Positions 1-12,439 of a stretch of DNA of 64,000 bases are shown in pieces. The stretch's first letter is position 1. Every line of letters starts with the position of its first letter. The position numbers and the translations under genes are program-made. This DNA comes from Liolophura sinensis (Eukaryota > Mollusca > Polyplacophora > Chitonida > Chitonidae). The stretch spans positions 29,485,764 to 29,549,763 of the forward strand of contig NC_088306.1 in NCBI RefSeq assembly GCF_032854445.1, written 5' to 3'. The notes below the pieces were generated by a model that searched no databases, was not told where the DNA came from, and saw nothing but the letters and a program-made list of their open reading frames with translations.

Positions 1-1940
1 AAAAAGGTGAGGTAATTTTAAAGTAGAATGAAAATCGAAATGCACCACTTGTTAAATGAATTGAGCAAATGACTGTGTGCTTTGAATGGTTCAGTATTTA
101 CAACAAATGACCTGGTACGGTAAGGCGGAGGATCGACCCCAGAGACGAAAGATAAAAAAGTGCAAATTTCAAAATCAGAAGTGTAAAACTTGGTCGAATA
201 ACCCACAAAAGTTATATTGCCATTAAAGAGATCTTTTCTTGATAATAAGTCACCAAAAATACACACTCGACCAAAAACGCCAATTTTTCGAACAGTATGA
301 AGATCAATGTTAACCAGAAAAATATATTTACTGGAAGTTTCATATGTGTATTTCTACATGCTGTCAACGTTTCGTTTTGGTTAACGTTTGTCTTCATATG
401 TAAAAAATAAATTTTATAATGTGGTGTTTAGCGCTCCAACAGTTTTGCATGTTAAAGTATTTGTTGTACAATGCAGGGGAGATAAACAGGTTTGTAACTC
501 TTGTTTTTTCTCGGGTGACTTTTGTGTTGTCTGAAAGCAAGTGTGATCTGAAGCTGAAAGCGGTGAATTTTCCGGAGATTTCTCTGTCAAATTCCTTGTC
601 TTGCAGCCCTAATCATTACGTCCACCCCGTTTTACCAACATGGTAGGTTTATCTTTCTGTTTAGTGACGTTCCAAAAACGTATCATTAGGACTTTAATAA
701 TTGGTTATTGCCTGTAAATTGTTAGATGAAGTGAAGTCACATGGTACCGTAGTTTTGCTAATGGTTTGTTATACTGCACCAGCCATACACGTCAACATTG
801 TCTCATGATGATTTTCTATAAATCAGAGTTGGTGTTTTGTGCATTGTTTAGAGTAATGTTTGACGTAGAGTCATGCATGTTTTACTCCAGCTGATTATAA
901 AACTGAAGATAAAAGTGTCTTGTTGTGCATTGTCGTTAAAACCATATATGTGTTTATACTGCACATAATGTACAGGTATATGTTAGTTGGGTGCAGAGCT
1001 GTGATTGAGACACTGTTGTTCTGTTTATTACCGTCAGTTGTTACGAACCTAGTATTTAAACATTGTATTTTTTTTTACCGGGTCAATGCTACATTTTTCC
1101 CTCTATGTACGATATAACCTGCGCTGTAATTCAGTCGAGCGCTCTCGAGCCTTCAGTCTTATGTTTATTGTCATTGTAAATAGAGTGTACATTCTGGATA
1201 TATGCGTCGCTGTTGTAAAGAGGTTTACCATCAAACCATTCAGAATTTTCTTTCACATTTTCTATAAATATGAGCGACGGAGTTATGAAGTTCGCAGTGA
1301 TTTACTCAAGTTCACCTAAGAGCAGTCATATTTACTGTTATCCATTGTGAAGGATTTTACAGCGTCTGGAAATGTCGGCTTTCACCCCATTAGACATTCG
1401 TCACTGGTACTCCATTTTCTGTACGTAACACTTTGTGAGCTTGTGTTTCGCCACCTAATTGACATTTTTAGACGTTATTTTAGATCTTGTATTGCTCATT
1501 GTCTCTTTGTGCGATCTCTAAAAGTGACTTTGTGTATATTTCCATGGAGTGAAACGCACATTGACAGCTCGGCATCACGGACACGACTGTTAACTCGTCC
1601 GTCCTGAGAAGTTACATCTTCACAGGCATGGTTGATAAACATCGTCAGCGGGGAATTCATCCTGACTGTGGATTCTAGATTTACGGAATAGCCGGAATAT
1701 TCCATGCGGATTGAACGCTGTCTTCAACAAGAGACTATCTCTACGTTTGTAATTATTTGTATTGTGTTGTATATCGTCAGTTTTATTATCTGTATGTTTT
1801 GTTACAACATATGAACTGAACTCATCCAAGCGTCTTCGTGTTTCTTTGTTTGATCTTGTGTTGGGTCTGTCGCTGATCTCAGAGCTAAACAAGCCAGTTG
1901 TTTCTCATCTTTACTCTCCGATACTGGTACCCTTACCCAA
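1..1940. other. Non-coding stretch, nothing recognised
   Basis: Both strands carry only short ORFs (under about 90 codons) with no recognisable domain. No tandem repeat, SINE or RNA gene was seen. Confidence 0.5.
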
Positions 1941-2042
1941 CCATGAAAACAACATGAAAATCTAATGGAAACCCCATGAAACCCACATGAAAACTCTATG
2001 AAACCACATGAATGTTAAGAGTTTATCCCTCATAGTCTGTAA
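1941..2042. repeat. Short degenerate repeat of 'catgaaaac' type
   Basis: Imperfect short copies of catgaaaac/catgaaacc follow one another just left of the 51-bp minisatellite. They may be its decayed edge or an independent simple repeat. Confidence 0.5.
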
Positions 2043-3652
2043 ACATGAAAACACTGTCACCATCACTCGATTGGGATCCTTCAAAGTCTGTGAAATTAAG
2101 AACACTGTCAGCATCACTCTATTGAGATCCTTCATCGTCTGCAAATATAATAACACTATCACCATCACTTGATTGGAACCCTATATAGTCTGTGAATATA
2201 CAAACACTGTCAGCATCACTCTATTGGGACCCTTCATCGTCTGCAAATATAAGAACACTATCAACATCACTGCGATTGGGATCCTTCACAGTCTGTGAAT
2301 ATACAAACACTGTCAGGATCACTCGACAAGGATCCTTCATAGTCTGTGAATATAAGAACACTGTCAGCATCATTCGATGGGGATTCCTTATCGTCTGTAA
2401 ATATAAGAACGCTATCAGCAACTGTCGACTGGCATCCTTCATCGTCCGTAAATATAAGAACGCTATCAACAACTGTCGACTGGCATCCTTCATCGTCAGT
2501 GAATATAAGAACACTATCAGCATCACTCGATTGGTATCCTTCACAGTCTGTGAATATAATAACACTGTCAGCATCATTCGATTGGGATCCTTCAAAATCT
2601 GTAAATATAATAACACTATCAGCAGCACTCGGTTGGGATCCTTATCAGTCTTTGAATATAATAACACTATCAGCATCACTCCATTGGGATCCTTCATAGT
2701 CTCTAAATATATTCACACTGTCAGCATCACTTGATTGCGATCCTTTATCTATGTGAATATAAGAACACTATCAGCAACTGTCGATTGGGATCCTTTAAAG
2801 TCTGTGAATGCAAGAACATTATCAGCATCACTCGATTGGGATCCTTCACAGTCTGTGAATATGCAAACACTGTCGGCGGCCAGCACTATGTTGGGAGGAA
2901 ACCGGGCAGAGCCCGGGGTAAACCCACGACCATCTAGCAGGCCTTCCCATGTACGGCCGGAGAGGAAGCCAGTATAAGCTGGACTTGAACTCACAGCGAC
3001 CACACTGGCGAGAGACTGCTGGGCCATTACGCTGCGCTAGCGCGCTAACCAACTGAGCCACGGAGGACCCTCTGTGAATATAAGAACACTATCAGCAACT
3101 GAGATTGGTATCCTTCAAAGTCTGTGAAATTAAGAACACTATCAGCATCACTCAAATGGGATTTTTCATAGTCTGTGAATATAATAACACTGTCAGCATC
3201 ACTCGATTGGGATCCTTCATCGTCTGTGAATATAAGAACTTCCTAGGATTATCGCAATTGGGATCTTTCAAAGTCTGTGAATATAATAACACTCACCAAC
3301 ACTCGATTGGGATCCTTCACAGTCTAAGAATATAATAACACTGTCAGCATCACTTGATTGGGAACCTTTATGATCTGTGAATGAAAGAACACTGTCAGCA
3401 TCACTCGATTGGGATCCTTCACAGTCTAAGAATATAATAACACTGTCAGCATCACTTGATCTTTATGATCTGTGAATGAAAGAACACTGTCAGCATCACT
3501 CGATTGGGATGCTTCATAGTCTGTTGATATTAAAACACTGTCAGCATCACTCGATTCATAATCTGTGAATATAAGAACACTGTCAGCAACATTCGTTCGG
3601 AATCCCTCATAATCTGTGAATATAAATATTAAATACAACATGCACTGTATCA
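2043..3652. repeat. 51-bp minisatellite, interrupted by a SINE
   Basis: About 27 copies of a 51-bp unit containing the words 'cagcatcactcgattggga' and 'tccttca.agtctgtgaat'. Copies are diverged by scattered substitutions, and those after about 3440 include truncated units. Because 51 is divisible by three, 17-residue periodic ORFs stay open on both strands (for example 2192-2734 on + and 2221-2697 on -). These look like by-products of the repeat, not genes. A tRNA-SINE sits inside at 2875-3070. Confidence 0.95.
2875..3070 (-). mobile_element. tRNA-derived SINE (family 1), inside minisatellite
   Basis: Read on the minus strand it begins with a tRNA-like head. The A-box-like 'tggctcagttgg' corresponds to + 3049-3060, and the B-box-like 'gttcaagtc' to + 2982-2990. 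The body is shared with copies near 50 kb. The usual 3' tail (gtcgtataagtgaaatattc..., then cggcgtaaaacacc) is missing, so the copy is 3'-truncated. The flanks are both minisatellite sequence, so a target-site duplication cannot be separated from array periodicity. Confidence 0.88.
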
Positions 3653-3654
3653 AG

Positions 3655-4567
3655 AGTTATTCATTACCCGTTTGCTAAATACGCAATAAATCCCCATTCG
3701 TACTGTTTGCTCTGCGTATTCAATATGATCTACGGGCTTTATTCTCCTTGTGTACACAAAAACTCTAAATACTTTTCTCAGATAGCAAGTATTAAAATGT
3801 TTTAACGTGAAATAAACTCAAAATTATTCGTCGTTGTTTTAAAGAGACCAATTTGTCCTCACCAAACAAAAAAGCATCAGCTTAAATCAGCAATTTTTGT
3901 CACTCAACAAGTTTAATTCAAGAAAGTGGTAAAGATGAAAGTGTTACAATACCAGTCCGAACCTTATTATTCTCTTGATATACTATCTAGCTACTGGTAA
4001 TGTTGCTGACTTTACGTACCATATAGGCTGTGGTTGTACATTTATTGTCTGCCATCAATCCAAAGCAAATCTCTCCTTTGTGACAAGTTGTCATTAATGT
4101 GATCTGTGTACAATAGGAAAACTTACCTTTTCCTATTGTACATAAATAGCTAACCTACACGCGTCACGCGTGATACACTGGGTATGCAGATTTATCTAGG
4201 ATTACTTGGTTAATATTTGTTTTGTGGATAAAAGCTATCAACAGCGATAAGCGTAAACAAAAGTTAAACAAAAAGCTTCATTGCCGTTTTTATTTATTTA
4301 TTTTGTCCAATCCGCTTTGTTTTACTGCGTGTGGAGTCAGTGCTGTAGATTTTATAAATACCGCTTTCAGAGGTAATGAACTCATGTGGGCATCTATATA
4401 TGTGGTGTGACAAAAAACACGAGGATTTTTGTCAGAGTTAAACTTAGCTCATTTCTTCGATTATTGTGAAGTACGGCAATGACCATAACTGCATGTTTTT
4501 TCTGTTTAAGCCATAGTTCTACGGGACGTGTAATTTGCTAACATTTAAACATTTACATGAACAGCAT
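3655..4567. other. AT-rich non-coding stretch
   Basis: No gene or repeat was recognised. A short inverted repeat (taggaaaacttacc / ctttt.cctattgta) lies near 4110-4142. Confidence 0.45.
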
Positions 4568-4740
4568 AATAAAACCCTAACTGAGGTAAATTGACAAAAG
4601 ACTATATTTCATCGGTTATCCTTTGCCATTTTCATCGGTTACCCTTTGCCATTTTCATCGGTTACCCTATGCCATTTTCATCGGTTACCCTTTACTAACT
4701 ATCACGCTGTCGTCGCTGCTCTCGTTATGCGCGTCATTTT
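4568..4740 (+). repeat. Dispersed inverted-repeat element copy with 23-bp tandem repeats
   Basis: The segment from 'aaaaccctaactgaggtaaa' to 'ctgtcgtcgctgctctcg' resembles the reverse complement of the 100-bp inverted-repeat element at 37418-37517, and also the copy at 23212-23330. Inside it, 4612-4690 holds about four copies of a 23-bp unit 'catcggttaccctttgccat..'. That looks like a local expansion of the element's own 'caccggttac' segment. Confidence 0.55.
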
Positions 4741-5029
4741 CATCACCAAGGCCCTACGAACAAGAGTCCTCCGTGATCTTTAAAGTCTCTGTACAAGGTG
4801 GATTTTAATTGACACGTCCTGTGCCTTGGGGCTTGAGGAGCAATAACATTAACTATTGGAATGCGACCCGCTTACCCGCTGGGTTAGCTACCACCCTGAT
4901 GACAGGCAGACATATATGCAGTGAACAAATGATTGCCTCGTCAGATTTTCTGTTGAAAAGTCGTTTAATGTGCATTAATGCACCTGAGGGACACGATGGA
5001 CGTTATGCTTTGGCTGCCTGCTAATGCCC

Positions 5030-6685
5030 ACTAAGGTACGTGACGGAAACGATGAAGGTCATGCTTTGGCTGTCGGTTAACTTCCATTAATGTACCTGAC
5101 GGAAACGATGGACGTCATGCTATGGCTGTCTGTTAACTTCCATTAATGTACCTGACGGATACGACGAACGTCATGCTTTGGCTGTCGGTTAACTTCCATT
5201 AATGTACCTGACGGATACGACGAACGTCATGCTTTGGCTGTCTGTTAACTTCCATTAATGTACCTGACGGAAACGATAGACGTCATGCTTTGGCTTCCTG
5301 TTAACTTCCATTAATGTACCCGAGGGACATGACGGACGTCATGCTTTGGCTGCGTGCTGATGCCCATTAATGTAACTGTGGGATATGATGGACGTCATGC
5401 TTTGACTGCCTGTTAGCTTCAATTAATGTACCTGAGGCATACGATGGTCGTCATGCTGTCGCTGCCTGCTAATGCCCACTAAGGTACCTGTCAGATACGA
5501 CGAACGTCATGCTGTCGCTGCCTGCTAATGCCCACTAAGGTACCTGACGGAAACGATGAACATCATGCTTTGGCTGTCTGTTAACTTCCATTAATGTACC
5601 TGGCGGATACGAGGGACGTCATGCTTTGACTGCCTGTTAGCTTCCATTAATGTACCCGAGGGACATGACGGACGTCATGCTTTGGCTGCGTGCTGATGCC
5701 CATTAATGTACTAGAGAGATATGACGGATGTCATGCTCTGGCTGCCTGCTAATGCCCATTAATGTACCTGACGGATACGATGGACGTCATGTTTTGGCTG
5801 CCTGTTAACTTTTATAAGAGTGCCTGGGGGATACGATGGACCCCATGCTTTGGTTGCCTGTTAATTTCCATTAATGTACCCGAGGGATATGTCGGACGTC
5901 ATGCTTTGGCTGCCTGTTAACTTCTATAATAGTACCTGAGGGATACGATGGATCTCTTGCTTTGGTTGCCTGTAAACTTCAATTAATGTGAATGAGGGAT
6001 ACCATGGGCGTCATGCTGTAGCTGCCTGCTAATGCCCATTAAGTTACCTGAGGGATACGATGGACGTCATGCTTTCGCTGCATGTTAACTTCTATAATAG
6101 TACCTGAGGGATACGATGGACCTCTTGCTTTGGTTGACTGTTAACTTCAATTAATGTGAATGAGGGATACGATGGACGTCATGCTTTGGCTGCCTGCTAA
6201 TGACTATTACGGTGCCTGAGGGATACGATGAACATCATGCCTTGGTTTCCTGTAAACTTCCATTAGTGTAACTGAGGGATACGTTGGACGTCATGTTTTG
6301 GCTGCCTGCCAATGCCCATTGAGGTACCTAACGGATACTATGGACGTCATGCTTTGGCTGCCTGTTAACTTCTATTAATGTGCCTTGGGGATACGATGGA
6401 CGTCATGCTTTGAATGCCTGCTAATGCCTATTAATATATCTGAGGGATACGATTGACGTCATGTTCTGGCTGCCTGTTAACTTCCATTAATGTGCCTGAG
6501 CGATACGATTGACGTCATGCTCTGGCTGCCTGTTAACTTCCATTAACGTACCTGAGGAACACAATGGGCGTCATGTCTGCTAATGCCTATTAATATACCT
6601 AAGAGATATGATGGACGTCATGCTTTGGCTGCCTGTTAATGCCCATTAATGTAACTTAGGGATATGATGGATGTCATCCTGTGAA
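5030..6685. repeat. 56-bp minisatellite, about 30 copies
   Basis: Units carry 'cctgagggatacgatgga', 'cgtcatgctttggctgcc' and 'tgttaacttccattaatgta'. Two variants of the third part (taacttccattaatg and taatgcccattaatg) alternate irregularly. Most units contain the palindrome GACGTC, and some contain TGACGTCA. No ORF of interest spans the array. Confidence 0.95.
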
Positions 6686-6689
6686 ATTG

Positions 6690-7255
6690 ATCTTCTTTCC
6701 TGTTGTTCTGAAATAGATCGCTGTATTACACATCTGCTGTGTCGTAAATAAACAATTCACGGCAACGTTTCTGAGCGGATATTTGCATTGTTAAATGACA
6801 TCAATAAATTGATGAACATCAATGCACTGAGAAATATAACAATTAAATGTGTCAAAAGATTCCCAATAAAACTGTCCATCAACAGCCACCAGTGACTTCA
6901 GTTACGTAAACTTTAGGTATGAGACTCCTGACAAGATGCCTCCGGTCGGTTTTCGTTTTCAGGTGCATTGTGTGAAGGCTAACAAGCTAGAGAAGATAAA
7001 TCCGGTGTGTAACTAGATAACATTTTTACAGGTACTGATGAGTCGATGGATGATGACAGTATTGCTCTCCTGCTCTTTGGCAATTTATAAGAATTAATTC
7101 CTGAATTTTTAGCCTTTCTTAAGAATTTAATCAAAAGAGGTAAGGATATTGCATTCTGTTAAATTCCAAGACACACTGATATCTTGGGAAACACAATCGC
7201 GGGAATGCAGGTTCAAGCTGCAACTTCAAGCTGCTCTTATATCTAAGACGTTGCG
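6690..7255. other. Non-coding stretch, nothing recognised
   Basis: Intermediate-AT sequence between the 56-bp array and a SINE, with no recognisable coding or RNA feature. Confidence 0.45.
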
Positions 7256-7261
7256 GCTTAA

Positions 7262-7485
7262 GATGCAGGGGATAACACAACGGCTGCTTGACCTGTATCA
7301 GTATAATTGCTCGGACGAGGCGCCTTCGGTAAGGCGTCTTAGTGAAGCAGCACTAGATAAAAGGGCGGTGGAAATCCGTCCTTGAACAAGGAGGCAGACT
7401 ACATGCACTCATATATTTCTTCGTCATTGTATGACTGAAAAATTGAGCACGGTGTTAAACCCCAAGCACTCACTCACTCACTCTA
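7262..7485 (+). mobile_element. tRNA-SINE family 2, 5'-truncated
   Basis: It matches the minus-strand copy at 22501-22870 over 'cttcggtaaggcg', 'aagcagc', 'ggaaatcc.tcct', then a tail ending 'gttaaaccccaagcactc' with a (cact)n terminus. The tRNA-like head is missing or too diverged to see. The short ORF at 7149-7385 is a shadow of this element. Confidence 0.8.
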
Positions 7486-7489
7486 AGAT

Positions 7490-9530
7490 GCAAATCCGAT
7501 ATATCTGATTCTTAAGAATATTCTGTTGTTGGTTCAAACTCTGCACTCACGCTGTGTCTCGCATTCTCGTTCACGCCTAAGTTTATTCTCACTGGAAGCA
7601 GTGCTCCCGAGTGTGTTCCCTGTGATAGCTAAGACGCCATCAAACGTCTCCTGGTTGACTATTTGGACTGTGTTCATGTTCAGTAAAACCTATGCAAAGT
7701 CGACTCCATATTCCATTTAAAAGTACAGAGTAACAATGTATGATCTAATCATGAAACACACTTGTTGAAACAAATACATCACAATCAAACAGCACAATCA
7801 AACGAGATGTAAAGATTATTTTCGGTTCGAGCAGCAGCAGTATTATGGTTCAAGTGGAGATAACTCTGTATTGACAATAGTTTGATCTTGAGACCGGCGC
7901 CTGACTGTTGCCACGGATACCACCAAGAAACATATGCTTACTCCGCGAACAGACCTACTACGGCAGTGTTTAACAATCGGATTACAGCCTAGGCACAATA
8001 CCGATGACAAGCCAATATTGACAAGGCCAATACGGCATGGCGTGATGGATTGAGATCTGTATAAAAGTTTAACTACCAAAAATCATTAATGCAATTGTAT
8101 TGGTGTAAGTAAATCCCCGTTAATTGCATATCAAACACAGGTGCAATCGGTCACAATTCACATGGCGTGGCATACGTGTTGATCACATACGACCTGAGCA
8201 AACTTTAAATGACATACGAGGTGGATTAAGAACAGGAAACCTGAAACGCTCGGTACAGAGTTATCGAACCTAGCCTTGTACAAAAAGGAAAACCCAATAT
8301 GAGACAAACAGGTTTGTTGTTTCTTTGACAATCACACGACATTGGCGTGCAGCAATCTTTTATATCATATTTATCAAGAAAATGTGGCTGTAAATTATAT
8401 TTTAAAAAATTTAAACACAAATAAAACATGGGAGAAGTTTTCTCTATGGTCATTTCCTCACAGAGGTCATTTCCTCGTTGATAACGTGACTATGCTTGTC
8501 AGCGGGCATAACCGTATTTAAAGGTGGAGAAAACACAAAAATTACATTAACTTCAAATGAAAGATTGCGGAAACTTAGCCGTAAATGTGGAATATTCTAT
8601 TCGATTTTTGTTTATAGAGAAAATGGCATTTGAAAATATTTGTTGTACATTGGATATTTTGGGACATGTTTAATAAATATATTTGCATTAGAATTTGGTC
8701 GTTTCAGCTAACAAATGTGTCCAATCTGGAGGTTCACCATATGTATATCTGTAATTCATATTCATAAATATGATTAAAATTCACATTAAATACATATGTT
8801 TGCATATAAACAACAAATTTACATTCAAATAAATTTATTAGACATTCATCACATGCTTTTTAGAACATTAAGTACCAAAAGGTAGTCCCAAATACCCACC
8901 ATTCAAAAATATTTTCAAATACCTTTTTCTCCTGAAAAAAAAATCTGAAAAACTATTAAAGACCATATTTGTGAATAAATTTTGATGCTCGTTCATCTTA
9001 TTTTACCACGATTTTTAATTTATCTTATGCTTTAAAAGATTTAGAATTATATCGCATTGATGGTTTTTGCTTTTTCAAATATTCGACGATTACCCGGTTG
9101 ACATAAGAGAACACTGCTGGCGAAAAAAAAATCCGTAGTGGTCAAGTCTCCGACAATCTGGGATATGCATGTATCTGCTACCTCACTGGCCAGGAAAGCA
9201 CAGAGAAGGGTAATGCACTTTCTGGCCACTGATATATTTTGTTATATTACTAGAAGAACATTGTGAACTAGCAGAACGCATATAATCATCGATTATTGAT
9301 TTCCAATTCGTAACGGCTGCTTTCGATATTGTCGTCTTGTCTGAGGTGAAGCAGCCCCGGCATGTGAGCAAGTCTTGTTATTTGTGCTCCAGTAAATAAG
9401 TTTTCTGGTAGATTATCTGAGAAACGATTAGAGAGAATTGACTTTGCTTCATATGGCAGCCATTTTCACGTGGGGGTGACCCTTGATTCAGAACTTTCAC
9501 TACACTCAAAAAGAAATCTGCTAACTTTAA
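7490..9530. other. AT-rich non-coding stretch, nothing recognised
   Basis: No ORF above about 80 codons and no domain. The part at 8560-9060 is particularly AT-rich. Confidence 0.45.
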
Positions 9531-9536
9531 CTCGGA

Positions 9537-9757
9537 GGACCTGTTGTCTGAGTGACACTGGCATGTCTCCTCCTATGTGTTGTCTGAGTGATACTGGCAT
9601 GTCTCCTCCTATGTGTTGTCTGAGTGATACTGGCATGTCTCCTCCTATGTGTTGTCTGAGTGATACTGGCATGTCTCCTCCTATGTGTTGTCTGAGTGAT
9701 ACTGGCATGTCTCCTCCTATGTGTTGTCTGAGTGACACTGGCACGTCTCCTCCTATT
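9537..9757. repeat. 36-bp minisatellite, 6 copies
   Basis: The unit starts 'tgttgtctgagtgatactgg' and continues catgtctcctcctatg. Central copies are almost identical, while the first and last carry 'gacactgg'. All three frames are open through the array (12-residue periodic peptides), which explains the overlapping ORFs at 9466-9889 on both strands. These are not considered genes. Confidence 0.95.
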
Positions 9758-9764
9758 ACAGCAG

Positions 9765-9880
9765 ATTGTTGTGTTAAATACTACACACATATTCTTTTAA
9801 TTCAACACAAAGATTCAGGATTTGATGTTGAATACGACAGAACATTATGTTATAATAACAGAATAGATTCTACGTCTGAC
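9765..9880 (+). repeat. Dispersed repeat, also present at 49.5 kb
   Basis: It shares 'ttaattcaacac/tagagatt', 'ttatgttataataacaga' and 'ata.attct' in the same order with 49475-49640. The 36-bp array directly to the left contains the reverse complement of that element's 'atcactcagacaaca' part. Confidence 0.6.
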
Positions 9881-9889
9881 ATGATTTAA

Positions 9890-11010
9890 TGTGACAAGGA
9901 GAGCTAGCTGTACTTTAACGAGTAACCGTTTTAGTACGATTACTCTCGTGAGTGGAGCGCACACTGGTTCTGGGGTAAAGCGGAATGACATAGTTATTAG
10001 TACTTCAGAAAAAAATCTCCCGTTTTCCTCCTAACATAATGCTGGCCGTCGTCGTATAAGTGAAATATTGTTGTGTACAGCGTAAAATACCAATCAGGTG
10101 AATAAATCAGAAAAGTCTTCCTGGTGATATCGTCATTTTTATGCATTGATTATTTTCGGAGAGATGAATGCATACAAGTGAATAACGATGGACATAATCA
10201 AGCATATTGACAATGTTCTAAACGTGTCAAGATGGCCGATTTTACACCCAGAGACTTCGTCTTACTGGTGTGTGTACAGAGTTTACCCGAAGAAGTTCGC
10301 CTGCTAAGAATGCTTTGCGTATCAAACAGGATAAAAGCTCAAAACAAACAGGGCTGTGCGAAGAATCAACGCTTGGGATACCGCAAAACATGGATTTTAC
10401 ATTTAGCTGTAAAAGCCATCACACACGTTATTTGTTCTAACAAACAAAACGACAGCTCTTATACAGTTTGTATGAATAATTAACAATGTCGGAAGCGCCA
10501 TATTCTCTCCGTCGCAAAATGTTTACTTTCTACATGCCTGAGAAATCGATCCCGGACAAAAAATGGTACATTTTAATTTATAATTTCCGCCGTTGGAAAA
10601 CAGAATGAATTAAATAAGAAAGTTTCTCATCTTGTCTAGCATATATAAGCGTTATATCCTATAGAACCAAGAGAAAGTCAATATTTCTTGAGAACCGGCT
10701 TTATAGAAAGTGCATAAAGAATAAAGAGCTATTAAGTGGGCCAATGTGAAAGCCTTTTCAGGGTTAAGTAATTCAGATTAAAACTGAGAAGTCTATTGTT
10801 CAATGCAGCCTTTGTGATGACATTTTGTGAGGAAACAATATTACTGGTGCACTGCAAGGGAGATGGTCAGATCAGCTTGGCTCCGAATCGCCCTGGGATG
10901 GGCAAAACAATACCCTAATTCTTCGACCTTCTCAACCGCTTCTGCAAGCAATATTTTGAAACATTGTGAGAGAACTGTGGATGCAGAGAAATAATTTTCA
11001 CAGTTGTTTG
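9890..11010. other. Non-coding stretch with a SINE tail
   Basis: Apart from the SINE 3' end at 10022-10107, no gene was recognised. The 83-codon ORF at 10232-10483 has no recognisable motif. Confidence 0.45.
10022..10107 (+). mobile_element. SINE family 1, 3'-end fragment
   Basis: It contains 'tcctcctaacataatgctgg', 'gtcgtcgtataagtgaaata' and 'gcgtaaaataccaatca', the conserved 3' portion of SINE family 1. The head and body are missing. Confidence 0.8.
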
Positions 11011-11013
11011 AAT

Positions 11014-11091
11014 CTTACATCTTTATGAACCTTACATCTTCATGAACCTTACATCTTTATGAACCTTACATCTTCATGAACCTTACATCTT
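11014..11091. repeat. 17-bp tandem repeat, about 5 copies
   Basis: The unit 'cttacatctt(t/c)atgaac' repeats, with alternating t and c at the variable position. Confidence 0.95.
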
Positions 11092-11094
11092 TAA

Positions 11095-12195
11095 TGACAC
11101 AAACAAATCGTTTTAGCATCCTTTTCACAGTACCAAACTGTGTCAGTGATTGAAAAGGTTGAAGATTGACAGTATTCCATATGGATGTCCATTTCACAGC
11201 GTATCCTTTTTCTCCACAATGGAAATACACCTATGTCAATTGTCGTATCCAATCTTAGAAATTACTTTATTGATGCGCACCATATATTAACGTCACCTCA
11301 TGCAGGTTAGAGAAACCTTCTTACCACTGCCAATTCCGCAGGAGTTGATCACCGTCACCGGCAGGAACAATACAGATCCGCTTTGTCTGTGAAGTGCAGC
11401 AATATAGATTGTGATTTGTCTCATTTTGTTCTTACAACAAAAGTCGAAACGAAATCTTACCAGGTGGCTGAACTCCATGCACCCTGTATTGATCAGCTTC
11501 CAACCAATCAGATGGGTAGACTGCAAAGACAAGCTCAAAGGCATGTTTAAATATACAATAATTCCTCATTGCGTGGTTGAAACATAACTATTACCACCGC
11601 TACTCCTGACGTTCAGTATTTTTGACCACTTAGAATCACAAAGAAAAGACGGATGGTCCGTTTATAACTCATTTGTACTTATTTTCAAAAAACTTCAAAT
11701 ACAACTGAAGGGCAATTTTCTGCACGTGAACCCACACAAAAACGCCCACGTTGCTGGTACGAAGTGGTTTTTCCATCGCAACATCTGCAAGCTGTATTCG
11801 TTGACAAAAACGAATATTGTATTTTGTATACTGCATTGTAGTCAATCCTGCTACTTTATATTTAGTCGTTTTGGTAGAAACTGTGTTCAGAGGCAAAGAA
11901 AACAGAAAGTTTAATTAATCAACACCTTATAGACCTTGAACTGTACTACTCCATCTGAGGCTACTTTCCTATATTTAATAAGGATTGCTTTGAATGGAAC
12001 ACAAGTCCTTGTAAAGAGAAATGGTTGAACTGTAAGATTGACTCTCTCCGCCACACTGACAACGTTTTGGGCCGGTTTTATGAACCCAGGGTCGAGTGAG
12101 TTGGTACTTTAAATCGCTGAATTTGTGCGTCGATAGCATAGTCAACGTCAAATTATTTACTTTACAAACATGCCGACGTGTGTTGGATATTATCG
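11095..12195. other. Non-coding stretch, nothing recognised
   Basis: Short unremarkable ORFs on both strands. Sequence character changes to higher GC near 12240, where the Polinton-like segment begins. Confidence 0.4.
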
Positions 12196-12299
12196 TGAGT
12201 AGTATAATAGGGACCTTTTGTGTGCGACTGAGAAGGAGAGATTGAGGAGGAGGGAATGTGTCGTTGAGTCCGCGCTCCCACGTCGCACATCACGCGAGC

Positions 12300-12410
12300 A
12301 GCGCCAGAGGACCAATGAGCCAAATCGGACCCATAGGTTTACGCAAAAACTGACTAATGGGTGAGCTCCATTTCGTTCGCGCCAAAACTGACCAATGGGT
12401 TAACGCCATT
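12300..12410 (+). promoter_or_regulatory. Three CCAAT-like boxes before the integrase remnant
   Basis: 'gaccaatgag', 'gactaatggg' and 'gaccaatggg' occur within about 100 bp. The last two sit in an imperfect direct repeat starting 'aaaactga.taatgggt'. CCAAT boxes bind NF-Y and are common in proximal promoters. That this was the transposon's promoter is inferred only from its position before the integrase. Confidence 0.35.
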
Positions 12411-12439
12411 CACACCATGTTTGTCGATACCGCTCTCCA

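Noticed and set aside
3001-3062. tRNA gene on the minus strand
   Set aside because: A and B boxes are present, but the sequence continues into a conserved non-tRNA body shared with other copies and lacks a proper cloverleaf acceptor end. It is a SINE head.
5030-6685. CRISPR-like appearance of regular repeats
   Set aside because: Units are adjacent and wholly repetitive without unique spacers, in an animal genome. The same reasoning applies to the other arrays.
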